Positions 29,973 through 38,561 of a DNA stretch of 64,000 bases are shown piece after piece (the stretch's first letter is position 1; each line of letters opens with the position of its first letter). The notes beneath the pieces are model-generated. The model was not told where the DNA came from. It made no database searches and saw only the letters and a program-made list of their open reading frames with translations. Origin of the DNA: Bacillus sp. es.036 (GTDB lineage Bacteria; Bacillota; Bacilli; Bacillales; Guptibacillaceae); assembly GCF_002563635.1 (NCBI RefSeq), contig NZ_PDIZ01000001.1:868001-932000 (forward strand). The letters run 5' to 3'. Both the position numbers and the translations under genes were made by a program.

Positions 29973-30636
29973 GTAGAAATATACCCTCGTCCTTTTGCCA
30001 TTCCAATACCAATAAATCTTCTGAGTGGTCGATGTTATTTTCCTTAAGAAACTTATATAACCATTCTTCATTGAATCCTGAATCATGTATGTTTTCCCAG
30101 TCAATTTTACCATCTGAAATAAAATCAACTGATAAATAACCTTGTTTAGACTGGAGATCAAAGTCTTTTTTTGCAGGCTGCTGATAATCTGACTTCTTTA
30201 ATACGCTAATACTGCCATTCGTTTCAAGTATAGCGAATTCAACTTCTCGAAATGAAAATACATCTTTTTGACGAAGTAAATTCTTTAGTTGATTGATATC
30301 CAATTTGTTTTTCTTAAGTTGATGACGATTTATTTTTCCATGATTTATTACTATAGAAGGATTACCCTCTAAAATGTTTCTCGTACTTCTAAATTTTTGC
30401 GTAATCCATTCCACGACATAAATCAATACACCCCATAACAATACTGCATAGATAATCGATAGTAGATTGACTTCTTTATCGTAAATTGCATTTCCTACGA
30501 GTTCTCCAAGTACCAGTGATGAGATAAAGTCAAAAGGTGTGATTTGAGTAATCTGTGTTTTGCCAAGTGCCTTCGTAAGTATGAGTAAAGCGAGAAAGCC
30601 AACGAGTAGCTCTAATGTAATAGATCCTATACCCAC
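29953..30636 (-). CDS. DUF421/YetF-family membrane protein
   Basis: 227 residues. Three hydrophobic helices in the first 90 residues (LELLVGFLALLILTKALG; FISSLVLGELVGNAIY; IIYAVLLWGVLIYVVEW) are followed by a cytoplasmic domain with NPSIVINHGKI and REVEFAILETNGSISVLKK, the YetF/YcaP pattern. B. subtilis has several such proteins, some linked to sporulation or stress; biochemical function is unknown. GTG 30636 is chosen because AAAGGGAG precedes it; the open frame extends 45 bases upstream without a ribosome site. Single gene, convergent with the triple glycosyltransferase. Confidence 0.82.
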   Translation of the reverse strand: MGIGSITLELLVGFLALLILTKALGKTQITQITPFDFISSLVLGELVGNAIYDKEVNLLSIIYAVLLWGVLIYVVEWITQKFRSTRNILEGNPSIVINHGKINRHQLKKNKLDINQLKNLLRQKDVFSFREVEFAILETNGSISVLKKSDYQQPAKKDFDLQSKQGYLSVDFISDGKIDWENIHDSGFNEEWLYKFLKENNIDHSEDLLVLEWQKDEGIFLQKKDKE

Positions 30637-30790
30637 AGATTCACCATCTCCCTTTCCATTGGCATCAATTTTAGGATGCACGAAAAAGGATGATTTAATT
30701 GGTTTTTTTAAATTTTTGTCGATAAGTACATATTTAAGAAAAACGAATAGGATAAGTCTTTAGCTCGTGGATAATCGAAAAAGCAAAAAT

Positions 30791-30817
30791 AAAAAAGACA
30801 CTGGCTAGACCAGCGTC
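30791..30817 (-). terminator. Terminator of the yjcH-yjcG-yjcF operon
   Basis: On the minus strand GACGCTGG-TCTAG-CCAGTGTC precedes TTTTTT; the stem overlaps the yjcF stop. Confidence 0.8.
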
Positions 30818-31238
30818 ATAATGTTTTTATCATTGTTACATGAGGAATTCCAGCGTCTATAAATTCTCCAGATACCGTTTTGTAACCAAGTTTCTCATAA
30901 AACCCTACTGCGGTCCTTTGTGCGTTAAGTTTTATTTCTTTAAGGTCTAATTCTCTCGCATGTTTTTCAATTGATTTCATGAGTAGTTGACCGAGACCTG
31001 TTTTACGATAGCTACTTAGCACGCAGATTCGTTCAGCTTTAGCTATCTGATTGATTACTCTAAAACGACCAGCAGCAGTTGGTTTACTATTATCGTAAGC
31101 CACAAAGTGATAAGCTTGGCTTTCATAATCGTCTATTTCTAATTCAGCGGGCACTTGTTGCTCTCCAACAAATACAGCATGTCTTACTAGAAAAGCATCT
31201 TCCAATTCTTGCTTCGACTCAACAATTTTCACCTGCAT
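30816..31238 (-). CDS. yjcF: GNAT N-acetyltransferase YjcF
   Basis: 140 residues with the ElaA/YjcF-type GNAT core: VRHAVFVGEQQVPAELEID, acetyl-CoA loop in YRKTGLGQLLMKSIE (Arg-x-x-Gly-x-Gly), and FYEKLGYKT at the C-terminus. Predicted to acetylate a small substrate that is not known. Its start shares a base with the stop of yjcG upstream and the order matches B. subtilis yjcF-yjcG-yjcH, supporting the assignment. Followed immediately by a terminator. Confidence 0.88.
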   Translation of the reverse strand: MQVKIVESKQELEDAFLVRHAVFVGEQQVPAELEIDDYESQAYHFVAYDNSKPTAAGRFRVINQIAKAERICVLSSYRKTGLGQLLMKSIEKHARELDLKEIKLNAQRTAVGFYEKLGYKTVSGEFIDAGIPHVTMIKTL

Positions 31239-31753
31239 TAGCGAACTTTACCAAGGTGGAACGTTTCGAACACCGTCCACATCCCGTTTTCAAGCTGATA
31301 AAGTAGTTGGAAACGATCGATCATTTCTTCGTGGTTAACGTCCTTCATTTGCAAACTGCCATAAACATCAGAATGCTCATCATCTGAAAGGTTCTGTGCG
31401 ATTGTAATATGAGGAACGAAGTTGTAATCCCGCTCAGAAAGTGCCTCTTCAGGATTCAACTTTCTGTGCAAATCATCTAGTACTTCATTGTCTTTTACTT
31501 TAAAGTAGATCACGTTGTTAACGGGGTTAAAAGAACCTACTTTATAAACATGCATCGAAAAAGGTTTAGATTCATCGGAGATTTTGTGTAGCACAGGTGT
31601 TAACTTCTGAATTTCTTCTTCTGTTGCCTCAAAGCCCTCACGAAGCGTCAAATGTGGTGGAATGAGCGCATAGTGCGGATCATAACGTTTTCGAAAGGAA
31701 TTAGCAACGTCTGCTAGTTTTTTCGATGGGAAAATTGCAATGCCGTATTTCAT
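31238..31753 (-). CDS. yjcG: 2H phosphoesterase-superfamily protein YjcG
   Basis: 171 residues with the two HxT motifs of the 2H phosphoesterase/2'-5' RNA ligase superfamily: PHLTLREGF in the N-terminal half and PHITIAQNL in the C-terminal half. Length equals B. subtilis YjcG. ATG with GGAGGGAATG upstream. It overlaps yjcF by one base and lies 109 bp after yjcH. The cellular substrate is unknown. Confidence 0.9.
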   Translation of the reverse strand: MKYGIAIFPSKKLADVANSFRKRYDPHYALIPPHLTLREGFEATEEEIQKLTPVLHKISDESKPFSMHVYKVGSFNPVNNVIYFKVKDNEVLDDLHRKLNPEEALSERDYNFVPHITIAQNLSDDEHSDVYGSLQMKDVNHEEMIDRFQLLYQLENGMWTVFETFHLGKVR

Positions 31754-31862
31754 ATTCCATTCCCTCCTGGTTGATATACTCGATTGCCATTGATCGACAA
31801 GTCATATAATGTTCCATTTATAATTATACCAAAAATTCGAAAATAAGAAACGATAGACTCAT

Positions 31863-32612
31863 TTAGAGTTTAAACATGTGTAGAAGTGAGCGTTTCATAT
31901 CTGGTTGCCAGTTCTTCCAAAGATGACCGCCTTCGAATTCATCATAGAAGTAATCAAATTCTTTCTCAGTAATAATCTTGTTTAACGCTCGATTTGGTTC
32001 GATAAAATTCTTTGTTTTGCCATCAGTGGTAGGAACCTCTGTTTCTTCCTTTCCAATAATGTGATACAGCGAAAGAAGTTCAGGCTCTCTAAATCCTTTT
32101 ACTTGATTCATGATAGCTTCATCAACATAGGGAGAGTGAAGAATCGCACGTCCAAATGTGCGTGGATAATCAAGAGCAGCTCGCAGCGCAACGGTAGCAG
32201 CTAAAGAGTCGCCGATAAGCCCGCGACCATATCCTAGGTGATAGGTTGCATATTCTTCGTCCAAATAAGGAACGAGTTCATTCGCAAGAAAACGCAGATA
32301 GTCATCACTTTGCTCTCCATCAGGATGATATTTGCGCCAGCGATCTTCTACACTTTTGTAAGGAATGCCCACTATGATCAGTTCTTCAATTTCATCATTT
32401 TCGATAAGTTCATCCGCTGTTCGCCCAAGACGTCCTAACTTAAAGTAATCGCTACCATCATTGGCGATTAAAAAGGAGTATTTGTATAAGGGAGAATAGT
32501 TATATGGTAAATAAACTTGAAAAGGTATTTCCTCTTTTAAGTACTCACTATAAATCGTTTCATCCTTGTATGTACCTCTGTTCATTGTGATGCCTCCTAT
32601 AAATTGTTGCAA
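31863..32612 (-). CDS. yjcH: Esterase-family protein YjcH (enterochelin esterase-like fold)
   Basis: 249-residue alpha/beta hydrolase related to B. subtilis YjcH. IANDGSDYFKLGR, a nucleophile elbow IGDSLAATVAL (Gly-Asp-Ser-Leu-Ala) and C-terminal EGGHLWKNW supply likely Ser-His catalytic residues. No signal peptide. If translation begins at the second Met (MNRGTYKDE, 10 residues on, with AGGAGGCATC upstream) the protein is 239-240 residues, which matches the family better. It leads the yjcHGF operon and is divergent from pgpA. Confidence 0.85.
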   Translation of the reverse strand: MQQFIGGITMNRGTYKDETIYSEYLKEEIPFQVYLPYNYSPLYKYSFLIANDGSDYFKLGRLGRTADELIENDEIEELIIVGIPYKSVEDRWRKYHPDGEQSDDYLRFLANELVPYLDEEYATYHLGYGRGLIGDSLAATVALRAALDYPRTFGRAILHSPYVDEAIMNQVKGFREPELLSLYHIIGKEETEVPTTDGKTKNFIEPNRALNKIITEKEFDYFYDEFEGGHLWKNWQPDMKRSLLHMFKL

Positions 32613-32624
32613 TTGTTAGATTGT

Positions 32625-32655
32625 TTGACAATGTAAAAAACATTAGTGATATAAT
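32625..32655 (+). promoter_or_regulatory. Sigma-A-like promoter of pgpA
   Basis: TTGACA (32625) and TATAAT (32650) separated by 19 bases, about 47 bases before the start codon. The spacing is longer than ideal. Confidence 0.5.
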
Positions 32656-32701
32656 GATTCTAACACATAAGTATTTATCGTTGACAGAGAGGGGTCTTAT
32701 T

Positions 32702-33256
32702 ATGAAGAAACGCATCCATAGTAGAGAGACAGAAGCAGCAGCAAAAGCCCTGATAAAAGAACGAGGCGTTACAATAGAGGATATTGCGGAGATTGTTTAT
32801 GAAATGCAATACCCTTATGTAGATGAGCTTTCCATGGATGACTGTGTGGAGAGTGTTGAGGCCGTTTTAACGAAGCGAGAAATTCAACACGCTGTTCTTG
32901 TTGGTGTTGAATTGGACAAGCTAGCTGAACAGGGGAAACTATCAGAACCACTTCAATCGATCGTGGAAACGGATGAAGGGTTATTTGGCGTTGATGAGAC
33001 AATTGCGCTAGGCGCCGTATTTGGCTACGGAAGCATTGCGGTTACAACGTTTGGTCACCTAGATAAACAAAAGTTCGGTATTATACAGAAGTTGGATACA
33101 AAAGTAGGCGAAAGTGTTCATACTTTCCTTGATGACCTTATCGCAAGTATTGCCGCAAATGCGTCCAGTCGTCTTGCACACCGCCTTCGTGATCGAGAAG
33201 AAGCCTTAGATAAGGAAGAGCGTGAAAAGCGAGATAAAGAAGAACGGATCGGTTAA
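32702..33256 (+). CDS. pgpA: Phosphatidylglycerophosphatase A-family protein (YutG-like)
   Basis: 184-residue soluble member of the PgpA family as in B. subtilis YutG, expected to dephosphorylate phosphatidylglycerophosphate in phospholipid synthesis. Seen: IEDIAEIVYEMQ, HAVLVGVELDKLAEQG, and DEGLFGVDETIALGAVFGYG with VTTFGHLDKQK, the conserved block. The C-terminal 25 residues are a charged helix. ATG 32702 follows GAGAGGGG; an in-frame start 81 bases upstream would lie inside the promoter. Followed by a terminator. Confidence 0.85.
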   Translation: MKKRIHSRETEAAAKALIKERGVTIEDIAEIVYEMQYPYVDELSMDDCVESVEAVLTKREIQHAVLVGVELDKLAEQGKLSEPLQSIVETDEGLFGVDETIALGAVFGYGSIAVTTFGHLDKQKFGIIQKLDTKVGESVHTFLDDLIASIAANASSRLAHRLRDREEALDKEEREKRDKEERIG

Positions 33257-33258
33257 AC

Positions 33259-33286
33259 AAAAGGGCATCAATCGGATGCCCTTTTT
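33259..33286 (+). terminator. Terminator after pgpA
   Basis: AAAAGGGCATC and GATGCCCTTTT stem with a 5-base loop and T-run. Confidence 0.85.
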
Positions 33287-33308
33287 CTAATATTTTCCGA
33301 AGAAAGGA

Positions 33309-33338
33309 TTGACAGTTGTTTAAGGAGTCGTGTATATT
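33309..33338 (+). promoter_or_regulatory. Sigma-A promoter of tRNA-Val
   Basis: TTGACA at 33309 and TATATT at 33333, spacer 18, 16 bases upstream of the tRNA. Confidence 0.65.
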
Positions 33339-33353
33339 AATAAATGTCTTAAT

Positions 33354-33429
33354 GATCCGTTAGCTCAGTTGGGAGAGCGCTACCTTGACAGGGTAGAGGT
33401 CGTTGGTTCGAGCCCAATACGGATCACCA
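33354..33429 (+). tRNA. tRNA-Val (anticodon GAC)
   Basis: 76 nt including encoded CCA. Acceptor arm GATCCGT pairs with ACGGATC; D-loop TTAGCTCAGTTGGGAGAGC; anticodon stem CTACC/GGGTAG with loop TTGACAG, anticodon GAC (reads GUC); T-arm GTTGGTTCGAGCCCAAT with TTCGA. A lone tRNA gene with its own promoter and terminator. I checked the surroundings for an integrated element and saw none. Confidence 0.95.
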
Positions 33430-33443
33430 TACATATAACGTAC

Positions 33444-33478
33444 AAGCTGCATCTCAATTTTTGAGTTGCAGCTTTTTT
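33444..33478 (+). terminator. Terminator of the tRNA gene
   Basis: AAGCTGCATCTCAA and TTGAGTTGCAGCTT stem with one mismatch, followed by TTTTTT. Confidence 0.85.
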
Positions 33479-33493
33479 ATTTGATTAATTTCT

Positions 33494-33793
33494 CTAAAAC
33501 TCTGGCAAATGATCTAAATTATTTTCTTTAATCCCATCCGGCTCACTCCGAATGATATCTCTTCCATACTTGTGGAAAACATCAAGGCCAGAAAGTTGCC
33601 CATTTTTGGCCATTTCTAGTGTTTGTAAATAATCCAGTTCTTCACCAGTATTGGTTTTAAATGCAATGAGATCACCGTCATCATTTTTTCTGACAGCCTC
33701 AATGAAGGTGGCGTCGTCATTCGGTGTCTTGATGCTAATCTTATTTGTACCGTTTTTTAGATATTCTTCATATGTTTCAGTGAATCGATCCAT
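33494..33793 (-). CDS. DUF3892-family protein
   Basis: 99 residues: FIEAVRKNDDGDLIAFKTNTG, LDYLQTLEMAKNGQLSGLDV and IIRSEPDGIKENNLDHLPEF, the last being the characteristic Arg-Ser-x-Pro-Asp-Gly...Asn-Asn-Leu-Asp-x-Leu-Pro ending of DUF3892 proteins of Bacilli. No known function. ATG with AAAAGGAGTGAG eight bases upstream. It follows the secreted-protein gene by 15 bp on the same strand, so both are likely co-transcribed. Confidence 0.8.
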   Translation of the reverse strand: MDRFTETYEEYLKNGTNKISIKTPNDDATFIEAVRKNDDGDLIAFKTNTGEELDYLQTLEMAKNGQLSGLDVFHKYGRDIIRSEPDGIKENNLDHLPEF

Positions 33794-33808
33794 TGTGTCT
33801 CACTCCTT

Positions 33809-34633
33809 TTAATGATTGGCAATTGTTAATAAACTTGGTATTTCAAGCTCCCATCGATTTGATATTGGATTTTTTTTGGCTGTAATCTCAACAGTCGTTG
33901 TAATAACGCCGGCATCTTTAATATAAACTTCAACCTTTGTTTTGATAAGTTGCTCAAAAGGTTTTTCGGTACTTTTTGTAACTTTCCACTTTGTAAAAGA
34001 CAAGCGTGACAGAACCTTAAGATCCGTTGTTGTGACGTTTTTAGAAAGAATTTTTTTTAGGATAGAAGCATCAGTGTTATTAATCGCAAGCATCAGACTA
34101 TCAACCAATTCATCAGGTGTTTGGTTCAATAAAAAATGGTCTAATTGTCCGCTCGCTTTCATGATCATTAAGCGGTGAGCAGGATCAGGGGTTGGTGTTT
34201 TATGTGTCGTACTGTTAAGAAAGTGAAGACAGAAGTGTCCATTGAATCCATTATCCAGCGCCCCTGCTCCGTGAGGCATACCGTTCATGGAAGCCGCTAT
34301 TGTTCTTCCTTCGTATAAGACAATGACAGCTCTTCGCTTCCAACTCCATTCTCCATAAATCTCTTTTAGCACTCGCGTATCTTCTTTTGTTAAGGGTTGG
34401 ATATCAGCATGCTTGCTTCCAGCTCTTCTCTGAACCTGAAAAGAAGCACCGCTTTCAACATCAATCATCGTAAAAATGGCTTTGCGTGGTATGACCTCAT
34501 CTACTTTCTCCCATGGTAGGAGGGTAATTTCGCTATCAATTGGTAGGAGGTCATAAAAGGGTTCTACTGCAAAAGTGCTTTCAGAAACGACCATTGGGCA
34601 AAGCAACAATGAAAAAATGAGTAACCGCTTCAT
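33809..34633 (-). CDS. Secreted protein with His/Cys core, function unknown
   Basis: 274 residues. An N-terminal signal peptide (MKRLLIFSLLLC) is followed by a probable cleavage after STFA. The conserved-looking core has PLTKEDTRVLKEIYGEWSWK, IAASMNGMPHGAGALDNG and GHFCLHFLNSTTH. The His-Gly followed by His-x-Cys-x-x-His is reminiscent of transpeptidase-like active sites, but the order differs from classical L,D-transpeptidases, so I do not assign one. The C-terminal 100 residues look like a ligand-binding beta domain. ATG 34633 follows GGGGGGAG; the open frame upstream has no ribosome site. Acts outside the membrane. Confidence 0.65.
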   Translation of the reverse strand: MKRLLIFSLLLCPMVVSESTFAVEPFYDLLPIDSEITLLPWEKVDEVIPRKAIFTMIDVESGASFQVQRRAGSKHADIQPLTKEDTRVLKEIYGEWSWKRRAVIVLYEGRTIAASMNGMPHGAGALDNGFNGHFCLHFLNSTTHKTPTPDPAHRLMIMKASGQLDHFLLNQTPDELVDSLMLAINNTDASILKKILSKNVTTTDLKVLSRLSFTKWKVTKSTEKPFEQLIKTKVEVYIKDAGVITTTVEITAKKNPISNRWELEIPSLLTIANH

Positions 34634-34751
34634 TAACTCCCCCCTGTTTCTGTTTATCATTCTTATTTTGCTCAAGGCATTTTGAACTATTCGATTTTAT
34701 TAAATAGGAATATGAAGCATACTACGATCGAGTTTAGAAAGGGGAAATGAA

Positions 34752-35594
34752 ATGTTTAGTCTTATTTTGGCATTATCACTTGCCTACGCAGGAGATGGAA
34801 AAGAACAAATAATCATTCATCGGAACGGAGAAAACCCACATCAGATTGAAAAACAAGCGCTTTTTTCAGAATGGCTCGGATCCCCATTTTATGAGGAGGA
34901 AGAACTAAATCACTTGATGGAGAAAGTGGAGAAGTCGATTTCAACATCTCCAATAAACGCCTCTATCGATTCACAAGGAGTTATTAAAGATGGGGTAAAT
35001 GGATATGCGTTAAATCGTACTATTTTTAGAGAAGTACTTCTGCAAACGTTGTATCAAGAAGGGACGACATGGATGGAACCAGAAGTGACCATTCTTTATC
35101 CAAGAGTAAATGCAGAGCTGCTTGCTTCGATTCGAAGTAACGAAGTAGGTGCATTTGTTACCCATTTTAGAAAAAATAATCTAGAGCGAACGTCAAATAT
35201 TGTGTTAGCTGCTGAAGCGATAAACAATACTGTTGTGTTTCCAGGTGAAACGTTCTCATTTAATCAAACAGTCGGAAAACGTACAAAGGAAAGAGGATAC
35301 TTACCGGCTCCGATTATAGTGAAAGGGGAATTGTCTGAAGGGGTAGGGGGAGGGATATGTCAGGTGTCATCCACCCTATTTAATGCAGTGGATCAAGCTG
35401 GCGTTCAAATTATCGAACGTTATTCACACAGTCGAAGTGTTCCGTACGTAAAGCCTGGACGAGATGCAACGGTAAGCTGGTACGGTCCTGATTTTTCGTT
35501 TCGCAATAATAACCAACAGCCATTGCTCATTAGCGCAAAAGTAGTAGAAGGGTCAGTGGTCATTCGTATTTATTCATCTGAAGAGAAGGGATAA
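34752..35594 (+). CDS. VanW family protein
   Basis: 280 residues with a short signal sequence (FSLILALSLAYAGDG). Residues about 150-275 form the VanW domain: NNTVVFPGETFSFNQTVG, GGGICQVSSTLFNAV and YGPDFSFRNNNQQPLLI. VanW-domain proteins are extracytoplasmic and some belong to vancomycin-resistance loci, but isolated copies like this are common in Bacillaceae (YoaR-like) and their role is not established. No van resistance genes are nearby. ATG with AAAGGGG upstream; divergent from the secreted-protein gene. Confidence 0.85.
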   Translation: MFSLILALSLAYAGDGKEQIIIHRNGENPHQIEKQALFSEWLGSPFYEEEELNHLMEKVEKSISTSPINASIDSQGVIKDGVNGYALNRTIFREVLLQTLYQEGTTWMEPEVTILYPRVNAELLASIRSNEVGAFVTHFRKNNLERTSNIVLAAEAINNTVVFPGETFSFNQTVGKRTKERGYLPAPIIVKGELSEGVGGGICQVSSTLFNAVDQAGVQIIERYSHSRSVPYVKPGRDATVSWYGPDFSFRNNNQQPLLISAKVVEGSVVIRIYSSEEKG

Positions 35595-35708
35595 AGGTGT
35601 CATCGATCATTACTCTTAAGAATTTCTTGTTTTTTAAAGCAGTAAATCATTAAGTTCTATACGCGTCAATGCTATAATTAAATCATTCTATTCAAAAGGA
35701 GACCGCGT

Positions 35709-37559
35709 ATGGAATCTAATAAAACAAATCATCCGAAAATTTCCATGCTTAAAGCCGGCTCTGAATTGGAAAAGCAAGATATTAACCTCGAACTAATGGA
35801 GAAAAGCAGAAAGCTTGATCACATTTTTAATCATTCCCGAGATGGTATGACTCTTTCAGATCAAAATGGAAACTTGGTGGAAATTAATCAGGCTTGTTCC
35901 GAGATTTTTGAATTAGATATGGAATCGATTCATTCTAAAAAAATTGGCCACCATGTCGCTCCTGAAGGAATTCGCACGTTTCAAAAAATGAGAAGACATT
36001 TAGTTGAGGAAGGTTATGTCATTGAAAAGCTTCCTGTTATTCTTGAGAACGGAAAGCTTAAATTCATTGAGTTATCGATAACCTATAAGGCATACCGTGA
36101 TTTAAATTTATCGATCATTCGAGATGTAACAGAAGAACAGCTTCTTTTGAACAAGTTAACGGAAAGCGAAGATAAACTTACGAATATTTTTGAAAATGCT
36201 CTTGATGGTATTTTAATCTGGAATCCAGAGCGAATGATTGTAGATGCAAATCCTGCCGCGTGTAAGTTATTTAACATAAGTCTTAACGAAATAAAAACGT
36301 ATCATTTATTTGATTTTCTCGAAGGTAAAAATATTTCAATTGGAAAAACTTTTCAGGAAAAAGTGGAAAGACATGGAGAGGTCCGTGGAGATATTCAGTT
36401 TACAATGCCTGATGGTGAAAAGAAACAATTGGAGTTCACAACAAAAAAAAGTGCATATGGCAATTTATATTTAACGATTTATCGTGATATTACTCATACA
36501 AAACAAATGATCCAAGAGCTTCAACAAAGTGAAGAACGCTTTCGACAGCTGTTTGAACGGGCGCTAGATGGGATGGCAATTCTCGATCATAATGGCTATA
36601 TAGTTAATGTGAATGAGTCATTTTGTCAAATTTTTGAAGTAGATAAAGATCTCATTATTTCAACTCATTATTCTCATCTTGAAAATGGTTGTGATATTAC
36701 CTGGGATAATCCTGCAATGTTAGGAAGAAGTGGTGAAGGTAAAAGACATCGTCAAAGTACAGGTGAAAAGCAATATTTTAGTTTTACGCTAAGTTACGAG
36801 ATTTACCCGAATCACCATCTTGTTATCATTCGAGAGGTGACAGAGATTAAGAATGCTGAAGCAGATTTACGTAAGACTGAGACAACCAACGTACTCGGTG
36901 ATCTTGCTGCAAGCGTTGCGCACGAAATTCGAAACCCGTTATCGACTGTAAAAGGTTTTCTCCAATTACTTGATGGAAATGAAGCTGTAAATCAAGAGTT
37001 ACTAAAAGTAGTGGGAGTTGAAATGCAGCAGCTAGAGGAGATTGTTAACGAGTTTCTTTTACTTTCAAAGCGTGAATTTGTGTCATACGAAGTAGTTAAT
37101 TTAAATGAAATGTTGGCTGAATTGGTTGAAGATTTATCGCAAAAAGCAGCCGATCGCAAAATTAATATTGTAGAGGCCTACGGCAGTATAGATGTGGAGT
37201 ATAGATGTATTCGCTCACATATTAAACAAGTGATGATGAATTTAATCAATAACGGAATTGAGTCCATGCCAAATGGTGGTCAGTTAAAGACTAAACTATT
37301 AAAAACTGAGAATGGCGAAATTCTTATTGAAGTGGAGGATCATGGTGATGGAATACCTGACCATTTAATCAATCGCTTAGGTGAGCCTTATTACCAGACT
37401 TCCGAAAAAGGTACGGGGCTCGGATTAATGGTAAGTTATAAGGTAATTAAAGAACACGGTGGTCATATCGAGGTAACGAGTAAGAAACATGAAGGAACAG
37501 TTTTTCTTATTAAGCTACCTGCAAACCCATCATTCGTTCATATGGAAAAGGAGGAGTAG
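35709..37559 (+). CDS. Three-PAS sporulation-type sensor histidine kinase (KinA/KinE-like)
   Basis: 616 residues, no membrane helix, so cytoplasmic. Three PAS domains at about 30-140, 155-265 and 270-390 (each begins with a Phe-x-x-Ala/Ser-x-Asp-Gly motif such as IFENALDGILIW and LFERALDGMAIL), then HisKA with SVAHEIRNPLSTVKGFLQLL (phospho-His) and HATPase_c with the N-box NLINNGIES, DHGDGIP and GTGLGLMV. Architecture and H-box match the orphan kinases feeding the Spo0F-Spo0B-Spo0A phosphorelay. No response regulator is adjacent, as expected. ATG with AAAAGGAG. I cannot tell KinA from KinE or KinC-like forms. Confidence 0.85.
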   Translation: MESNKTNHPKISMLKAGSELEKQDINLELMEKSRKLDHIFNHSRDGMTLSDQNGNLVEINQACSEIFELDMESIHSKKIGHHVAPEGIRTFQKMRRHLVEEGYVIEKLPVILENGKLKFIELSITYKAYRDLNLSIIRDVTEEQLLLNKLTESEDKLTNIFENALDGILIWNPERMIVDANPAACKLFNISLNEIKTYHLFDFLEGKNISIGKTFQEKVERHGEVRGDIQFTMPDGEKKQLEFTTKKSAYGNLYLTIYRDITHTKQMIQELQQSEERFRQLFERALDGMAILDHNGYIVNVNESFCQIFEVDKDLIISTHYSHLENGCDITWDNPAMLGRSGEGKRHRQSTGEKQYFSFTLSYEIYPNHHLVIIREVTEIKNAEADLRKTETTNVLGDLAASVAHEIRNPLSTVKGFLQLLDGNEAVNQELLKVVGVEMQQLEEIVNEFLLLSKREFVSYEVVNLNEMLAELVEDLSQKAADRKINIVEAYGSIDVEYRCIRSHIKQVMMNLINNGIESMPNGGQLKTKLLKTENGEILIEVEDHGDGIPDHLINRLGEPYYQTSEKGTGLGLMVSYKVIKEHGGHIEVTSKKHEGTVFLIKLPANPSFVHMEKEE

Positions 37560-37561
37560 AA

Positions 37562-37942
37562 GTGATTGAAGTTCAAGAAATACACCACGTGAGTTTAGCG
37601 GTTACTGACATTGAAAGAGCCAAAAGATTTTATCGAGAAATTTTGTGTCTAGAGGAAATTGATCGACCGAATTTTGGCTTTCCAGGCGCCTGGTATCAAA
37701 TCGGAAGTCAGCAACTTCATCTTATAGTTTATCCGGAAGCGAAAACCCTTCGCGGGACAAATGAATTATCTTCAAGGGAAGGGCATTTTGCCTTTCGCGT
37801 GAAGAGTTATGACGAAACGCTTCGCTGGTTTAAAGAAAAAGGCGTAACAATTTATGAAAACCCAACGAGTAAAAGTGGTTTTGCGCAAATTTTTGTTGCC
37901 GATCCTGATGGAAATTTAATTGAGCTAAATACAGAGCAATAA
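37562..37942 (+). CDS. VOC-family (glyoxalase-like) protein
   Basis: 126 residues in the vicinal-oxygen-chelate fold: IHHVSLAVTDIERAKRFYR at the N-terminus (first metal His), HLIVYPEAK mid-way, HFAFRVKSYDETLRWFKEKG and DPDGNLIELN (metal Glu) at the end. Starts GTG two bases after the kinase stop with AAAAGGAGGAG, so it is translationally linked to the kinase. Substrate unknown; could be a glyoxalase or a dioxygenase-like enzyme. Confidence 0.82.
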   Translation: MIEVQEIHHVSLAVTDIERAKRFYREILCLEEIDRPNFGFPGAWYQIGSQQLHLIVYPEAKTLRGTNELSSREGHFAFRVKSYDETLRWFKEKGVTIYENPTSKSGFAQIFVADPDGNLIELNTEQ

Positions 37943-37966
37943 AAAGACGCCTTATGGCGTCTTTTT
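37941..37966. terminator. Bidirectional terminator
   Basis: AAAAAGACGCC and GGCGTCTTTTT stem with a TTAT loop, serving the VOC gene and the convergent small gene. Confidence 0.9.
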
Positions 37967-37967
37967 A

Positions 37968-38117
37968 TTATGGATGAGAAGGAAATTCGTTCTTTTCACG
38001 CTGGGGATTAGCGTTTTTTTTCGCTTCCTTTACAACTTCCTTCGCTTTTTGTGCACGTTTTTGATCTTCCTTCGCCTTTTCTTCAATCTTTCTAATCTCT
38101 TCTCTTGAATGTTCCAC
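37968..38117 (-). CDS. 49-residue charged alpha-helical protein
   Basis: Reads MEHSREEIRKIEEKAKEDQK and continues as a Lys/Glu/Ala helix before a short Pro-containing end. GTG start with AGGAGGGTAATAAAA upstream, stop next to a shared terminator. Alternating charge suggests a soluble single helix or coiled coil, as in small stress proteins of Bacillaceae. Function not recognised. Confidence 0.6.
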   Translation of the reverse strand: MEHSREEIRKIEEKAKEDQKRAQKAKEVVKEAKKNANPQREKNEFPSHP

Positions 38118-38286
38118 TTTTATTACCCTCCTATTTTTAGCAAAAGTTGATGAGTGAATTGGATAAATGTTTATTTAACGTACCTTACCGTAATTTCATA
38201 AAAGAATCAAGTTTTTTCTGTTTATTCCGACATCTTATCTTTTCTCTACACATATGATGGAAAGAAATAAACAGAGGAGGACTTCG

Positions 38287-38445
38287 ATGGTAGGGGTATT
38301 GCTAACGATGGTTGTACTGTTTCTTGGACTGGCTCTTTTTATGGCAGTTGTATGGAATGCAATCAAAACAGATTCTGCAAAGTCTGACCTTGAAATGGTG
38401 TGGGAAAAGTATGAAGAAGTGATTAGGAAGGAAGACGTGCTCTAG
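38287..38445 (+). CDS. Small single-span membrane protein, 52 residues
   Basis: MVGVLLTMVVLFLGLALFMA is a transmembrane helix, followed by a charged cytoplasmic segment ending EDVL. ATG 38287 has AGAGGAGG seven bases upstream; the open frame upstream has none. Terminator at 38444. Function not recognised. Confidence 0.65.
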   Translation: MVGVLLTMVVLFLGLALFMAVVWNAIKTDSAKSDLEMVWEKYEEVIRKEDVL

Positions 38446-38466
38446 CCCGATTTGGGGCTTTTTTTC
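38444..38466 (+). terminator. Terminator after the small membrane protein gene
   Basis: AGCCC-GATTT-GGGGCT stem followed by T7. Confidence 0.75.
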
Positions 38467-38561
38467 TTTGGCAAAACGAGGAAGAGTTGGCTAGAAGGTG
38501 ATGATGTGTTTTTAAATCTTAGAATCAGGGTATTTTAAAATAGAATTGAGGTGAAGTAACA

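Noticed and set aside
33354-33429. tRNA-Val as integration site of a mobile element
   Set aside because: No integrase, no direct repeat of the tRNA 3' end and no phage-like genes nearby; the collagen region also has no transposase.
34752-35594. VanW gene as part of a glycopeptide-resistance cluster
   Set aside because: No vanH, vanA/B, vanX or two-component genes nearby; isolated VanW proteins are common in Bacillaceae.
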